Below are positions 48,451 to 61,480 of a DNA stretch of 64,000 nucleotides, one piece after another. The stretch comes from Struthio camelus (taxonomy: Eukaryota; Chordata; Aves; Struthioniformes; Struthionidae). The stretch's first letter is position 1. Each line of letters opens with the position of its first letter. The position numbers and the translations under genes were made by a program. Below the pieces are notes generated by a model that saw only the letters and a list, made by a program, of their open reading frames with translations, made no database searches and was not told the origin of the DNA. The stretch covers positions 3,844,001-3,908,000 of the forward strand of contig NC_090964.1 in assembly GCF_040807025.1 (NCBI RefSeq). Direction: 5' to 3'.

Positions 48451-49856
48451 ATATTTACATTAAATGCTTAGGCCACAAAGTCCTGCTTTCATGAATAGGG
48501 TGAAACCTAACCCATAAACATACCGTAGCTGCAATGGCATCCCCTCCTTACTCTATCACAAAAAGAAATATTTTTCAAATCTAAATATTTTTCACTAAAT
48601 AAAGCCTCTCCCCACTGCGCTGTGACACTTTGTTTTAAGAAAATATTGCATTATATTCCTAACACAGGTGACACTGTTGCTAAAGCCCATGTAGTGATAG
48701 AAACAGAAAGGGGCCAAGCAATACGTTTGCACACTGCATCGCATCGCTGCTATGTGGAGCTCGGAAGCAGCTTGGAAGTCAAGGTTTAGAATCCCAGCTT
48801 GCTGCCTGATCAGCCTCATCTGGTTAGGTCAGTTAGATGCAGAGACCATCATGATCACCTCTCTTGCTGTGGCCCCAGGAGGTGCATCCCTCGCACATAC
48901 ACTCCCTCCCACTGCAGGCAGCAGAAGCGCTATCACACAACTGAAATCACCTGCAATACCAGCAGCAAGTTGTCATGCCACCTGCAAATACCCCTCAGGC
49001 TGGAAAACGCTGGATGAGTTGTTCTTTTGCTGACACCTTATAGGTCTGCTTCTGATCTGCTCATCTTGGGCCAATTCCCATGGTGGTTGCTAGTTCAATT
49101 CTGGCTCTGACATCATTACAGAAGGCAGCTCTCACATACCATCACTTCTCCAGCATTTCTTTGAAGGAACATCCTCCACGTTCTCCTCTGTTCAGCCAGC
49201 AGAGAACAGCAGACTCCCATCAGCAAATTTAGGCCTTAGTGAGAGATCAGCTCCTAGCTGAGAAAGGGTTGCCCAAGTGTGAGAAAGGCTGGGAGGCTGC
49301 ATATGCTAAAGGGAGAGACAGAGAAATCCAGTGAAACCCTGAACATGGGGCCTCCGTACTTCAAAGAAAAAGAGTCCAAAGGGCCAAATCTACTGCAGCT
49401 TTAAATCTGCCCCTCAGCACAGTGCTGGCCTTTCCCACTTCGAAGTCCTCTATCGTCGGTCTCCCCTAAAAATATTCCAGGCTTACCCTTTCTGAACAGG
49501 TCCTCTCAGTGCAGCCCAGCTTCTCCCCTCACTCCTGAGGAGCTTCAAGGACATGACTGGGCCCTTACAGCACTTGCCAAGTTTTCACAGTGACCCCCAC
49601 TGACTCCGTTGTGGAATAACCAAGAATACAAGGATCAGGCCTGCTTTGGTGCATGGGCTTGAAGGAGGGACAGGCAGAGCAGAGCATAGGCATGCTGCAG
49701 GGAGCTAAATTCTCCCCATTGTTGGACCTAGGGTGCCACCAAAATAGGGAAACGCATGTATAGCCTTTGGACAGACACCCACACATATATGTGTTTGCAG
49801 TGACACACACATTACTGTTTTTAAACAAATGCAAACATGCACTTAAACGGTTGCAT

Positions 49857-49890
49857 GCACACACACACACACACACATACACACACACAT
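49857..49890. repeat. (CA)n microsatellite
   Basis: CA repeats with one CATA interruption, followed by TATATAC. Confidence 0.9.
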
Positions 49891-50363
49891 ATATACATGC
49901 ACATACGCTGCCATTCTCTTTCTCCCTCTGTCACACATAGTCAGGCTCACAGAGATGCACATATACATGCACTGCTAGGTTTAGAGACCGTGTAGCATTT
50001 CTGTTTGGCCTCTCACAAGAGTATCTAGATCTTACATTGCTTATTCTTCCTGTAGTGACACTGCCTTACATGGCCCTTTAAATACAAGTGAAAACATGAG
50101 CTATTTTCTTTGTGGCGCTTCCACTCCAAATCAAGATCGATAACGTGCCAGAAAAATGCAGACATTATGCAAGGAAGAGATATGCAAAAAAACAGTTGGA
50201 AAAGAGCTGTTAGGAGCGCACACAATACAGAAAATTTGCATTAATTAGCTTGTTCTCTCACTCTGAGGCACGTTTACACACTCACACATTGAACCTATGC
50301 TCAAAGCTGCATTTTTTTAAGATACTGCTTTTTTTGATTAAAAATGGATGATAAAATAAAATC

Positions 50364-50377
50364 CCACTAGATGGCAC
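50364..50377 (+). promoter_or_regulatory. CTCF-like motif
   Basis: CCACTAGATGGCAC fits the core CCASYAGRKGGCRS at every position. It lies in an AT-rich setting. Confidence 0.4.
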
Positions 50378-50644
50378 TCTGTGGACATGCATAATTTACT
50401 TCCCAAAATGCACAGATTGCACTGCTAAATCTGAGTTGTTTGCAAGACCTGACGCAAAACTCAGAGGGTCTGCTGTGGCTGATCTAATGGCAGGGAGCTA
50501 GTGATGCCACATGCCACAGGAGTGTGGCCCCAAGTGTCAGCGCCCTATGCTGAAGCTGTGTTACTACGTTCTACATGACATTATGACATGTTTGTATCTG
50601 TGTTGATCGTTTGGGGGATTTGCTCCCTTTATGGAATCAAAGGT

Positions 50645-50800
50645 GGTATGATTTGTGCTTTATAGGTGGGAAACTGAGACCTAAGGAAAGGAAGTGATTT
50701 GTTGAAGCAGAGGGGTGAAAAAAGCGGGGAAGTGAAGCTCTGAAATCTGGACTCCTGCTCCCTTACTTTAGTCACAGGGCTTCAGACAGCCGTACTGGGC
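50645..50800 (-). mobile_element. Ancient SINE relic (MIR/CORE-like)
   Basis: The plus strand reads GGTGGGAAACTGAGACCTAA, GGAAGTGATTTGTTGAAG and TCTGGACTCCTGCTCCC. This is the reverse complement of the GGGTTC, GTGACC, TCAGTTTCC layout of amniote SINEs. Confidence 0.5.
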
Positions 50801-53360
50801 CCCTAGGAAGGATGACACCCTAATGGTCTCCCCTGTAGTTTAAGCAACATCAAACAGCCTTGTATTGAGGCAATAGAAACCTTGCTTTGACCCTTCAATG
50901 GATAGCTCACTCCAGGGAGTTGCTATATCCCAGAGGTTAGATGTGGCTGTAGGATGGAGAGAAAAGAAAATGATACTTTTCGGGGAAACCTTGTCCTATC
51001 CATCCCCTCCTAACTTGTCTTGCTCTCCATTTTCTTTCTCTTGCCCTCCTTGCCCATGAGTTCCTAGCCTGCCTGTCTAGCTGAGGTGACTTACATTGGG
51101 TAGCTGTTCAGAGAAATACCAGACTAAGTGTGGCATGGGATCACAGCTGAGCCAGGGGATCTGGAAAAGGTCCTGGTTTTCTTGTGAGGAACAGAGGCAT
51201 CAGTGGAGAGGGTTTTGGGGATGCCCAAATCAGTACCACTGTGCTGGGGCTGAGTGAGGGCAGATGGGAGAACCAGACCCTGACAGGGACGCCTTCTGCT
51301 TGCTTAGAAGATGTGACTTGGGCTAGAGGAGAATATAAGCAAACCTGAAACCCAGTCCTTTCTTCCATTCAGCCTCAAACCACTTACGTCTGCATCTGTC
51401 AGGCTCAGGGAGGCCTAAGGGAGAAGCTGGGCCCAGGAGGGTCCTTTCTTCTCAGAGGCAATGCTCCTTATTGTATGGGGCGACCGTAAGAGCCTGGTCC
51501 AGCTCTGCTGGGATGTGTTCCTGTCTGGATGCCTCAGTCCTATTCCCAGCCCCACTACACAGGCCTAGAGAGGTCTCTGGTTAGCCCTGTTCAATCCCCT
51601 CTCTGTGCCACAACTCCATCCCATCGGTGGTAACAATGATTCTTACTCCTTCAAGAGTACAAAATGCTCATTTGACCGAACGGCTGCTTGGCAGCACGAA
51701 TGTAACTTCCACTCCTTGACTGACAGCATCCCGAGGCAATTTAATTAAAGAGACAAGAGTGCTCGAGAAAAATCATTAATTTCTCTTAAAGCAAAAATCT
51801 TTGCCGAACACACCTGCCTGATGCTGGGCTGTGAGGAACAGGGCTGCACTCCAGCAGTAATTGGCATGGGCACCCACACACGCGCTAATACAATCTTTTC
51901 ATGTTTCATTCCTGCAAGCTCATTTTAATACCATCTGTCAGCAATCCGATCCCCTCTTATCACCACTGTTATACCATCCAGCCATTAGACAGGCAGCGAT
52001 GATGGGGCCAGAGGGTACATGCAGCCACCTTCGCACATGCTGCAAACCCTGCTGAGCTGTCGAGGAATTGTTGTGCCTGGGACAGCAGGAACTGGCCTAA
52101 GGAAATGCTGGCCTTTGAAATGATAATGGCTCCAGCACCATCACCACAGCTCTGCAGAAGCAAGGACAATTGAACAAATATGTCCAGGATAGCAAGGGGT
52201 GGATGGGACACTGGTGGAAGCGGGAATGGTTATGTCTGATTTGACTTTAGCTATTCTGTATGCAGGGCTCATGAGATAATGACGTTCACTGCTACATGGC
52301 AGTGCTCAAGTATTGGCTGAAGGTGAGAGCATGGAAGCTGGTAAGCCAGGTGCCTTGGAGGATTTGGGACTTAGGGGACAGGGGGCCAAAGAGGGTGACT
52401 GGGGAGGGCTGTAGTTGTCTTTAGTCACGCAAAGAGATGAATGAAGAGAAATAAGAAAACCTGTGGCACATTTTGTCTGAGTGCCACAGAAGACTGGGGA
52501 TGCAGCACATCACCATGGGAAGCCAGCCACGGGGTCTGGTGTAACGCAGACTCAGCCAGTAAAGATGGGCAGCTGCGTGCCAGATGTGGGGAATCAGTTG
52601 GTACTTTCAGCCTGGTTTCAATGAGCTGGAGCCTATGCCACCTAAACCACCACCACAGTTATCATGGTTTGGCAGGCCTGCAGGCAGACACAGCAGTAGC
52701 TAAGGACCAAATGAAAGCAGAGGGACCAGCTACGGGAGCAGCAGCCACCCTTGCTGCAAAGCCATGGGTCCGATGGGTCCCAAGAGAGAGCCATGGGTCC
52801 CTGCATAGAGCCGTGGATGTATTCCCAAGCAACACATGGGTGCTTTCCCCTAAAAAGGCTACCTAGGCTTAATTAAATAGCCACTAATGCCTTGATTAGT
52901 ATCCAGTATCTTGTTTCAATGAGCTTAAACCATCCTTTGGCTGCTTCTGTGGCTTGCTCCCCTAGCTCTGCCCTGGCCTGTCATCACAGAGTTATGTGCT
53001 CCATTACTCAAGTAGCTGCCAAATTTGTGTGCCCTGCAGTCCCCCTTGCTCATGTCCCAGCCTAGGCTCTCAGAGAAGGATTGGTGCCTGCTCTAAGAGT
53101 GTAATGGCTCTAGCCTGGACAGACAGTGACAACATCCCTCATGAGCTGGGAGAGGTGCAGGTAGTGCAGGCCACTCGAGCAAGGCTGAGTGCTGGCACTG
53201 CTGGGTTTTCAGTGACGCAGCTGACAAATGTGTGTATACCATGACACAGAGCTAAACCAGACATGTATGTATCTGTGTATGCGTACAGAGCCTCCCTGCA
53301 GCCACACATCAGCCTGGACCTCTGCAGCCAGACACACACGTCGACAGCCGTAGCCGGATT

Positions 53361-54067
53361 ACACAGAATCACAGAATCGTTTAGGTTGGAAGGGACCTCT
53401 GGAGATCATCTAGTCCAACCTCCCTGCTCAAAAAGGGTCACCTAGAGCATATTGCCCAGGATCACATCCAGGCCGGTTTTGAATATCTCCAGCGAAGGAG
53501 ACTCCACTACCTCTCTGGGCAACCTGTTCCAGTGCTCAGTCACCCTCACAGTCAAGAAGTTTTTTCTCAGGTTCAGACGGAACTCCCTGTGGTTCAGTTT
53601 CTGCCCATTGCCTCTTGTCCTGTTGCTGGGCACCACGGAGAAGAGGCTGGCCTCATCCTCTCGACACTCCCCCTTCAGATACTTGTACACATTTATGAGA
53701 TCCCCTCTCAATCTTCTCTTCCCCAGGCTCAACAGGCCCAGCTCTTGCAGTCTTTCTTCACAGGAGAGGTGCTCCAGCCCTCTAATCATCTTGGTAGCCC
53801 TCCGCTGGACTCTCTCCAGGAGTGCCATGTCTCTCTCGTACTGGGGAGCCCAGAACTGGACACACTACTCCAGGTGAGGCCTCCCCAGGGCTGAGGAGAG
53901 GGGCAGGATCACCTCCCTCCACCTGCTGCCAACACTCCGCCTAATGCACCCCAGGAGACCACTGGCCTTCTTGGCCACAAGGCCACACTGCTGCCTCATG
54001 TTTAAATTGTTATCCACCAGCACTCCCAGGTCCTTCTCGGCAGAGCTACTTTCCAGCAGGTCAACCC
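53361..54067 (-). mobile_element. CR1 LINE 3' fragment
   Basis: Read on the minus strand, the fragment ends with GGTCCCTTCCAACC and ATTCTGTGATTCTGTG, the CR1 3' terminus. The plus strand begins ACACAGAATCACAGAATCG and ends near AGCAGGTCAACCCC. It carries the last part of ORF2 as an open frame (53828-53442) starting [17 protein letters not shown] and including [18 protein letters not shown]. This is a 5'-truncated copy of about 0.7 kb and is less decayed than the 2.6-6.7 kb copy. Confidence 0.92.
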
Positions 54068-57000
54068 CTCAATACATACCCCACACAATCACACACACTT
54101 ACCCTGCAGTTAATGCTCACCAGCATCCCACTACCCAGTGGCAGAGGATAGGCATCCGTGCCAGTAAGAAAAGGGAGCCCATTAGCTGCTTTGCCTTCCA
54201 CCCCAGCCTCATGAATGCCTGCACTACTAGCGGTACGGATCGAGTAGGAGGTGTCCAGCTGTGTGATTTTACAGTTTGCTCCATGGTGAAAAGCATGGAG
54301 CAAAGCATGGATTTTGTTACTGGTGAAAAACAGGCAGTCAAAAAAAAGAGTCAACCCCGTGCCATTTCTAGCTGTGGGCCAGGGGTTGGGAAGGTCTTTC
54401 TTAGGATGTCCTGGATTTATGAAGCTGAGAAATGCGCTGCCTATGGACTGTGCCTACAGTCCTCAGCGGCCTTACAACACCACAGCACGTCACCCTGCCA
54501 ACATGCTCAGGACTTGCAGGCTGCACTTATTAATTTCAGGCCTTATTGGCTCAAGCACAGCTAGCTCAAGCACCAAGACCTGTGTGGTGAGATCGTAACC
54601 AGGCTTGCGGTTTGTGCCACATGCCAGAGCACGGGGCTGTTGAGCCAGGCCCTCTCTGGACTGTAATCTCTTTCCCTGGGCAGACATAACTCTGGCAGCT
54701 CAGCCCTGAAGTCTCCTCCATGCCGGTGCAAACCTCTCTGCAGGACCATCAAAACCTCCTGCCTTCATTTCTGGGCAGGGGTGAGGGCTATGATTGAAGC
54801 TGGTATTTGCTTCTGCAGCCCCAAATGTGGGCCTCTCCGTGCTCCCCAGGACCAGAGGTGGCTTTCACTGCTACCTAACTTAGGCCAGCCCCATGGCCTG
54901 GAGCCCAGACAGGTCCCTGCCTGCCCACCTCTAAAATCAGGTCTGGCTGTGACTTTTGCTGGCTTCAATTATCAGCAGTGTAAAATGGGAAATGCAGCCC
55001 CTTTTCACTCTGCTTTGCAGTCAGGAAAATTGAGCAGAGTTTTTGCCTTGGATGTACTCAGGGCTGCCTTTTGGGAATAGCTCATGGGCCAGGAATGTGG
55101 CTCTTCAGAGCACAAACTAGGATCACTTCTATTTTCCCACTTAAAAACAGAGGAAAATAGATCAAATGTTAATTAGCAACAGGGGAACATGCTGCAGGTT
55201 TATTAGGATTTTCCCCTCCTGTGGAACTGCCTGATTAATGGGCAGACTACAAAACACTGTAATACTTTCAACACTGCGATTTTGAAAAGAGCACAACCAG
55301 TGTCCAAAAAGATGAATAAGCCCAAGGGGGTATAAGTGCAGAAAGGGGGGAAGTGGGTTTGCTGAAGGAGATGATGAATCCCAAGCAGTATCCCTTTTTC
55401 TGCCAGTGGCCAGCAGTAAAATCCTAGCACAGTCACATATCTTTGGCTTGATTCTTTATCTGTAAAATGACCTAACCTCTGAGCTAGTTTAGGCTGTAAT
55501 AAAAAGGCTAGTGGCTGGTGTGAGCTCTCACTGGTATCACAGCAACAGCGGGAACATTTCAGAGAGAGCTCAGTTTAGCTGCAGCCTCCGGGGTTCTGGG
55601 TAACAGCCCTTTAATGTCTGCAAAAGTGCTTTGAAACCCAGGGATGAGAAATGTGTAAGGGGAAGGACGACTGTTATTACGGAAGCAGCAGATTGTGCTT
55701 CAAGCATATCTGAATGCAACAGCTCAGTGTAATCGTGCCTGCGACTTGAAGAATATCTCAGTGAAACAGCTCAGCTAAGGTTTCTCCTGACTGATAGAGC
55801 TGAGGGGTATGCAAAGAAACCCAAAGAGCTGCATGGCTTAAAGGATGCTTCAGGTAGGATAAAGCCAGTGAAAAAGTAAGCAGAAAATTCTGGGAGATCC
55901 AACAGTGCAGAAGCTGTTGGTGCAATATGAGGAGAGAAAAATCTCTCATTTATTCCTACATGCTGGGCAGATGAAGGTTAAGAACCAAAATGTGCTTTGG
56001 GCCTTTCTGTCCCTCCCACCCAGAGCTGTCTGCATGTCCCTGGAAGGATTCTGGAAACTTAAGGCCTTGATCATCCCCTACCAAAAAATCCTCTACCTCT
56101 CTATAAGTCTCTCTCTGGAATTTAACCTTACATTTTGCCGGGAGGGAGAGTGGGCTTTGTGGCCATAATTTTAACCCCCAGGAAGAAACCGAGCTATGAC
56201 ATGGCAGTTGTGCTCTCTTGCACATCCTTGGAAGGGAAGGCAGAAGAGAGGAGAGCACAGAGAGGAGCCATGTTGCCCCGAGGGGACGAGCTTTGCTCTC
56301 CTCGAATGTCCTTTGGCTCTGTCCAGGGGAGCAGCACCTCTCCACTGCCCAGCCAGCCAAGCTTGACATCTCTCCAGCGTGCATAATATAAATCCATAAG
56401 AGAAGAACCGGCACTAGCATTTTTCCATTTCAGTAGCTTGCAGGCACATTTTGAAAACGAAGTCTGTCTGAAGAGGCACAGCACTCCAAATCTCTTACTT
56501 GCCAATGGCACAAAAGGCCCAGAATGTTATAATGGGACCTCCAGTGTCAATTGAAGCAGTTAATAGGCGAGACTGTAGGATTTCTCACTTTATCCTCCTT
56601 CCTGAAGCAGTACCCCTGGGTTATTGCACTTATTAAATTAGGAGCTGTAAAACAACTGGCTAAATAATAAATTGCTGGAAGGAAATAAAAAATGCCACCC
56701 ATTTAGATTATTAGTCCAGATGAGTGAATTAGGTGTTGAAACAGTACCCTTGAAGTTGTATTCATTAAATCACACACCAGTTCAGTGCTTATTAGGTCTC
56801 CAGTCAGATATATAAAAGCACCGGGCAGATAGGCTTGCTGTTATCGATAGCCGTTACTTTTTCTGCTGTGAGCAGCCTGTAAGCTTCATGCTGTTTGTCG
56901 GGTTGTGAGAGGAGAAGCTTAAAGCACCAGCTCCTGGTGCCATGTGAGAATTTACAAATTATAGAGTTTGTTTCTGGAGAAGCAGTTTCTAGACTTTGTT

Positions 57001-57304
57001 TTGGTGGAGGATAGTAGGAAAATGAGCCCCTAAGGCGTTTCAAGACCCAATGACAAATACAAAGAAGCACTAACAATGTATTATCTCTTTCTAAAGCAGG
57101 GTCACTGTTTTGCAAACCTGACTGCTTATTTGGATGGATTGGGATACAATAGTGCACTGCAACTTACCTCAGGCATGGGCATTTTTCTCATGCCTTGAAA
57201 ATATTCAGTGTATGAGGATATGGGAACGGTGTCTGTAAAATGACAGTGGAAAACTAGGTACAAGAGGGCTAGAGAAGGTGCTCATCAAACATTCAAGTCT
57301 AGCT

Positions 57305-57322
57305 AGACAGACAGACAGACAG
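57305..57322. repeat. (AGAC)n microsatellite
   Basis: About four and a half AGAC units. Confidence 0.85.
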
Positions 57323-57654
57323 ATTATACTGTTCCCTCATCTAATAAATGCCTTGATTCAAGGACAGCACAAAATCATCTACTCTGTGACACTTCACTGT
57401 TGTACCATGGACACCAATAAATCCATTCTGTCATGGAAAAATGTGATAAAAACAGATAACTACACTCACAAAGAGTCATATAGGACTAGAAAATAACCTC
57501 GGAGGATCTCTAGAGGCTTTCTAGTCTCTCTGTCCCAAGAGAGAATCAACCTCTGTCTAAACCCTTCCTGCTGTACATACCTTGAAGATGTGAGTGGAGC
57601 CCTTGCCACTCTGCAACATGTGCTCACACTTAGCCCACTACCCCCAACACAGCA

Positions 57655-57690
57655 TCCGTCCATCCATTCATTCATCCATTATGGCTCCCC
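57655..57690. repeat. (CATC/CATT)n microsatellite
   Basis: GTCCATCCATTCATTCATCC, a short imperfect tetranucleotide run just 5' of a CR1 fragment. Confidence 0.7.
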
Positions 57691-57765
57691 TCTTCCTCAT
57701 TCATCCCTACATACCTTACCTGTGCCCCTTATCTCCTCTTCTTCCCATCCTCATCTCCTGCCAGG

Positions 57766-58100
57766 TAGTTTATAAATATCGTATTGGAGGATGTCAAGAA
57801 GATGGGGCCAGGCTCTTCTCATTGGTGCTCAGCGACAGGACGAGAGGCAATGGGCACACACCGAACACAGGAAATTCAACTTGAAGATAAGAAAGCATTT
57901 CTTTACTGTGAAGGGTGATTGAACGTTGGAACAGGTTGCCCAGAGAGGTTGTGGAGTCTCCGTCCTTGGAGATATTCAAAACCCAAGTGAACGTGGTCCT
58001 GCTCAACCTGCTGTAAGTGACCCTAACGGACCAGGGGGTTTGTAGCAGGCTCTCTCCAGAGATCTCTGCCAACCCCAACTATTCTGTGATTCTGTAATAT
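57766..58100 (+). mobile_element. CR1 LINE 3' fragment
   Basis: The fragment shows GACAGGACGAGAGGCAATGG, GGAACAGGTTGCCCAGAGAG and CTTGGAGATATTCAAAACCC. It finishes with CAACTATTCTGTGATTCTGTAAT, the CR1 3' end. It is truncated at its 5' side to the last third of a kilobase. It follows a CATC/CATT-rich stretch at 57655-57690. Confidence 0.9.
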
Positions 58101-58921
58101 TATCTGACTGACTGGCCAGCAGTCTGGATGCTCATGTGCCGTCATTGTTCAGTTACCAGCTGGGTGATACATAGCATTGATACGGAGCTTATGAAAAAAC
58201 ATTAAAAAGGCCTTCCTTTAGCATAATACATACCACAAAGAATGCCTAATTTTTATCTAACCTGACTCCTTTAGTAAATTCATATCACAATGTAACTACA
58301 GAGCTCTTAAAACTGGAGATCTCCTTCACTGAAGCTGTGTTCAGATATGGTATCGTTGGCACTATGTATTCAAAAGTCATGAGTGAAGCTCCAAAGTCAT
58401 GAGGTTAGAAAGATAATACATATTACATTCTTCATATTTACCTTATTTTAAAAAATAGAAAATAGATTTCCAGCTTCTTTTCACAGCCACAAAAATTAGA
58501 AATCTACATTAAAGTGAAAATTTGGATGCTCAGTTAATAGGATGATTCCAGGAGCTAAGGCTCTATATGAAATATGTTGCAAGATTCAACAATAAAGAGC
58601 TAGCAATGGTATAAATGTACCTGGGACTTCCCAGGGCTCACATGTTTATAGGACCAAAGATTTAGCTGAATGTGCTTACCACCAGTCCAACCCTGCTCTC
58701 TATGAGAGTTTAGTGTTTCACTTGCTCACCCAGATATTTCAGCTGGAACATCGCATTTCTTTAGGCCTGAAGCAACTGGACATGGATGTGACCTAAGCTG
58801 CCTTCTAAGCTACTGCAGAAACTGGGGGAAAACCTTCTGAGATAAATAATACGTAGAATATGCTCTCATCCACTGCCACCTCTTGCTGAAACTATTTCTC
58901 TTCTATAGTCTTCTCGAAGAA

Positions 58922-59015
58922 GAATAAAGCTGACTCATCTCACAAGGTTTTTGTGAGGTGTAAAGGGGTTCTTGGCTACCTGGTTAAACATGTGATATAA
59001 GCACAAGTTACTAGG
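58922..59015 (+). mobile_element. Possible SINE 3' tail relic
   Basis: CTCATCTCACAAGGTTTTTG then TGAGGTGTAAAG resembles the MIR-type tail CTCACAGGGTTGTTGTGAGG. Short and diverged. Confidence 0.3.
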
Positions 59016-59205
59016 AGCCTTTTAATGCCGTGGCTTGGAGAGGGCAATGACAGTAGGATCTGATCAGCTCACAGGTCTCCATGTTTTTGAGTACAGGGTC
59101 ATGGGTGCGATGTCTAGCAGGTGCTTGCCTTCGTAGTAGTTTCTGTGCACCTGAAAGTCCTTAACCCGGTCCTCATGCATTAATATACACAATGAGTATC
59201 GTTCG

Positions 59206-59340
59206 ATCACAGGATAATTTGGGTTGGAAGGGACCTCTGGAGGTCTCTAGTTCCGAGCAGGGTCAGCTATGAGGTCAGACCAGGTTACTCAGGGCTTCAT
59301 CTGGTTTGGTCTTGAAAACCTTGAATATGCTCCATTTAGA
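59206..59340 (-). mobile_element. Short CR1 LINE 3' tail
   Basis: The plus strand reads CACAGGATAATTTGGGTTGG, AAGGGACCTCTGGAGG, GGTCAGACCAGGTTACTCAG and GGTCTTGAAAACCTTGAA. This is the reverse complement of a CR1 3' end. It is about 135 bp long and diverged. Confidence 0.85.
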
Positions 59341-60425
59341 GAAGTCAGTGCAACACGAATGTGGGACATAGCCCAGGTCCTACAGGAAGGCAGGGGCAGC
59401 ATCATGAATTTAGCCCGTGTGTTAATCCCCCTCTGCAAGCACTGCGGCTTACAGTTCCAAGTTTTCCTCTATAACACAGAGGATATAGTTGTTTGCATCT
59501 TTTTTAATGATGAAAGCCAAGGTTTTCACTTAATCATCTGAACCCAGGAGCTGTGGCTTTACAAAGAAATGCACGTTATGAGGCACCTGATTAAAATGAA
59601 AAGCAAAATCTGACATCGTGGAATTAACCTTACAGCTTCCTGCATCCCTTGATTTTATGTCAACTGCATTTTAGGCATGAGAGACTGTGGGTAGGCACTA
59701 GTGACTCCAGCTGGACCCAAACTTTGTTATTAGGTGTTTTTTTTATTTGCCTTTCTAACAGTCCAAGAAATATCTGCAGGGAGAATGAAGTCATACTTTG
59801 CCTGCCAGTGTTCCTCACAAGTGATCTTGCTGTAATTGTTAGCAGAGCAGCCAGTCTGCTAGAACGTGCATGACTTTCCCAGTCTACACTGGCAGTTCGT
59901 GCCCACCATGCAGGTCCCACTAGATACGTATGCGACACCGCTCGGTTTCAGCTCCCGGAGCGCAGCATCAGAAGCAAGCCCAGGCCCCTTTCCTGCACAG
60001 CAGTGTCACCAGCTGTGGGAGAAGGTCCATCCTGTCAGCAAAGTCTAACCTCTCTTGATGCCCCTTCCTGGTGGTAACACGCCCTGTGGAAAGCTCTGGG
60101 GAGTCCTCCTTCCTGCACCACGCGTGCTAAGCCCATGCCTCTGCCTGACCCCTCGATAGCTAAGCTCTTCTCCACCTCCTTCGGTTTTCCTTCCCTTCCT
60201 CGCCGTTCCCGTTCTGCACAGAGCAGCCTCCTCCTGTTGTCATAACAACAAGCAGCAGCCCGTGGCCAGCCATGCCAGCCCTTCCCATCCAAAACACCTC
60301 CTCATGGGAGAAAACGCCGCTCTCCCTCTCGGCCCTGAACCATCTGGCTGTGGAGGCGAGGAGGCCAAGTTCACCCTGAGGGAGTGCAAGGGGGTGGCTG
60401 TCTCGCCATCCAGCCCTGGCCCCCT

Positions 60426-60479
60426 CACACACACACACATTTTGCTTCCAGTCATGCACTCAGTCCCACACACACACAT
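60426..60479. repeat. Two short (CA)n runs
   Basis: CACACACACACACA near 60426-60439 and again at 60470-60479. Confidence 0.75.
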
Positions 60480-60632
60480 GTAATGAGCTGTCCCCAGGGC
60501 CAGTCTCTGCAGCAGTGCCCCAGCTCATGCATTTATTTGCTTTTACCCACTCTGTTCTCTCTACCTCTGCCGGCATCCTTCCTCTCTTTCTGTCCAAGCC
60601 ACAGCAAGGTGGTGGTTGGCGGGGGCCGAGGT

Positions 60633-60648
60633 GGGGGGGGGGGGGGGG
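60633..60648 (+). repeat. G16 homopolymer in a G-rich stretch
   Basis: A run of 16 guanines preceded by GGTGGTGGTTGGCGGGGG. It could form a G-quadruplex and is also prone to assembly length error. Confidence 0.85.
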
Positions 60649-61354
60649 AGGCTGTGATAGAGTTGCAGAACGAGCTGTGTCCCTGCCTGGCACGCCACCA
60701 CAAGGCAGTGTGCATTACACCTGCACATCAGCCAAACCTGCCTGGAGGAGGGTGCCCACGCAGGTGCAGCCACTGCCCCAGGCATCCCTCCTCCCTGCCA
60801 GCTCGCCTGAGCCCCAGAGACCCCTGGGGACCGCCAGAGCTACATCTCCCTATCCCCTCTCAGGGCTGGTAGCCCTCAGTCTCTTCTCCCTGTGAGACAA
60901 CCCCATTGTGAAGCACCTGAAGGCATGGGCGTAGGCAGGATTACACAAGGCTCCCAGCACACGGCAGGGGAGAAAGGCTATGGGAAGCTATGGGGATTTG
61001 CAAAGGGCAAGGCATCAAGAGAAGGTGTCTGTTATACAAGGACAACATCTTGTTTCTGAGTGTAAGCCCTTTTCCTGCTGCCAGTGGAAGCAAGCTGAGG
61101 CTCCTTGGTGTGGGAAGCGGCTGGCAAAGGGGACCTGCCAGATGATAACCCCATTCGTTAGCGCTCTGGGGACTTGCTGCCCCATTAGATGACTGAAATA
61201 GAGCGGGCCGGTACTTGTTCATATATGTAAGGAGAGGCCAGATCAGTTGCTCCAATTTGTGGATCCCTCCGTGTCCGTTCAGATTAAGGAGTCCCATAAG
61301 CTCCCTGTGACTTGGTAAACACCATTCTGATGGGGACCAGGACCACAGACCTAG

Positions 61355-61480
61355 TCAGAGTTTACCCCTCAAGGCAACTGAGGCACGGGGCACCCATCCT
61401 ATGTTCAAGAAAACACAGTGAGTCCAAAGGCCAGGCTTTGAATTCTAACTCCGCCTGGTAGCCCCATGGTTTCAAATAGA
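61355..61480 (-). mobile_element. Possible ancient SINE relic
   Basis: The plus strand has AACTGAGGCACGGGGCACCC, CACAGTGAGTCCAAAGGCCA and GGCTTTGAATTCTAACTCC, the reverse of a tRNA-SINE core. Tentative. Confidence 0.35.

Larger units (their letters stand above)
25150..53360. other. Noncoding stretch upstream of EDN2
   Basis: 28 kb without a supportable exon. It holds the SINE relics, microsatellites and CTCF-like motifs listed separately. The 39060-39420 part stands out for its dense binding-site-like words (ATGCAAAT octamer at 39103-39110, CTTTGTTCT, AACAATG) and retained CG dinucleotides. Confidence 0.45.
54068..57765. other. Noncoding stretch between CR1 fragments
   Basis: No recognisable gene. 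56530-56830 is AT-rich with many TAAT and TTATTA words, possibly regulatory. 55455-55475 (TTCTTTATCTGTAAAATGA) looks like a SINE tail word. Confidence 0.4.

Noticed and set aside
48105..48494. Tyr/Ile/His-rich frames
   Set aside because: Translation of the TA/TG microsatellite.
53452..54564. Plus-strand frames over the 53.4-54.6 kb region
   Set aside because: The part to 54067 is the reverse strand of a CR1 ORF2 end; the rest has no coding character.
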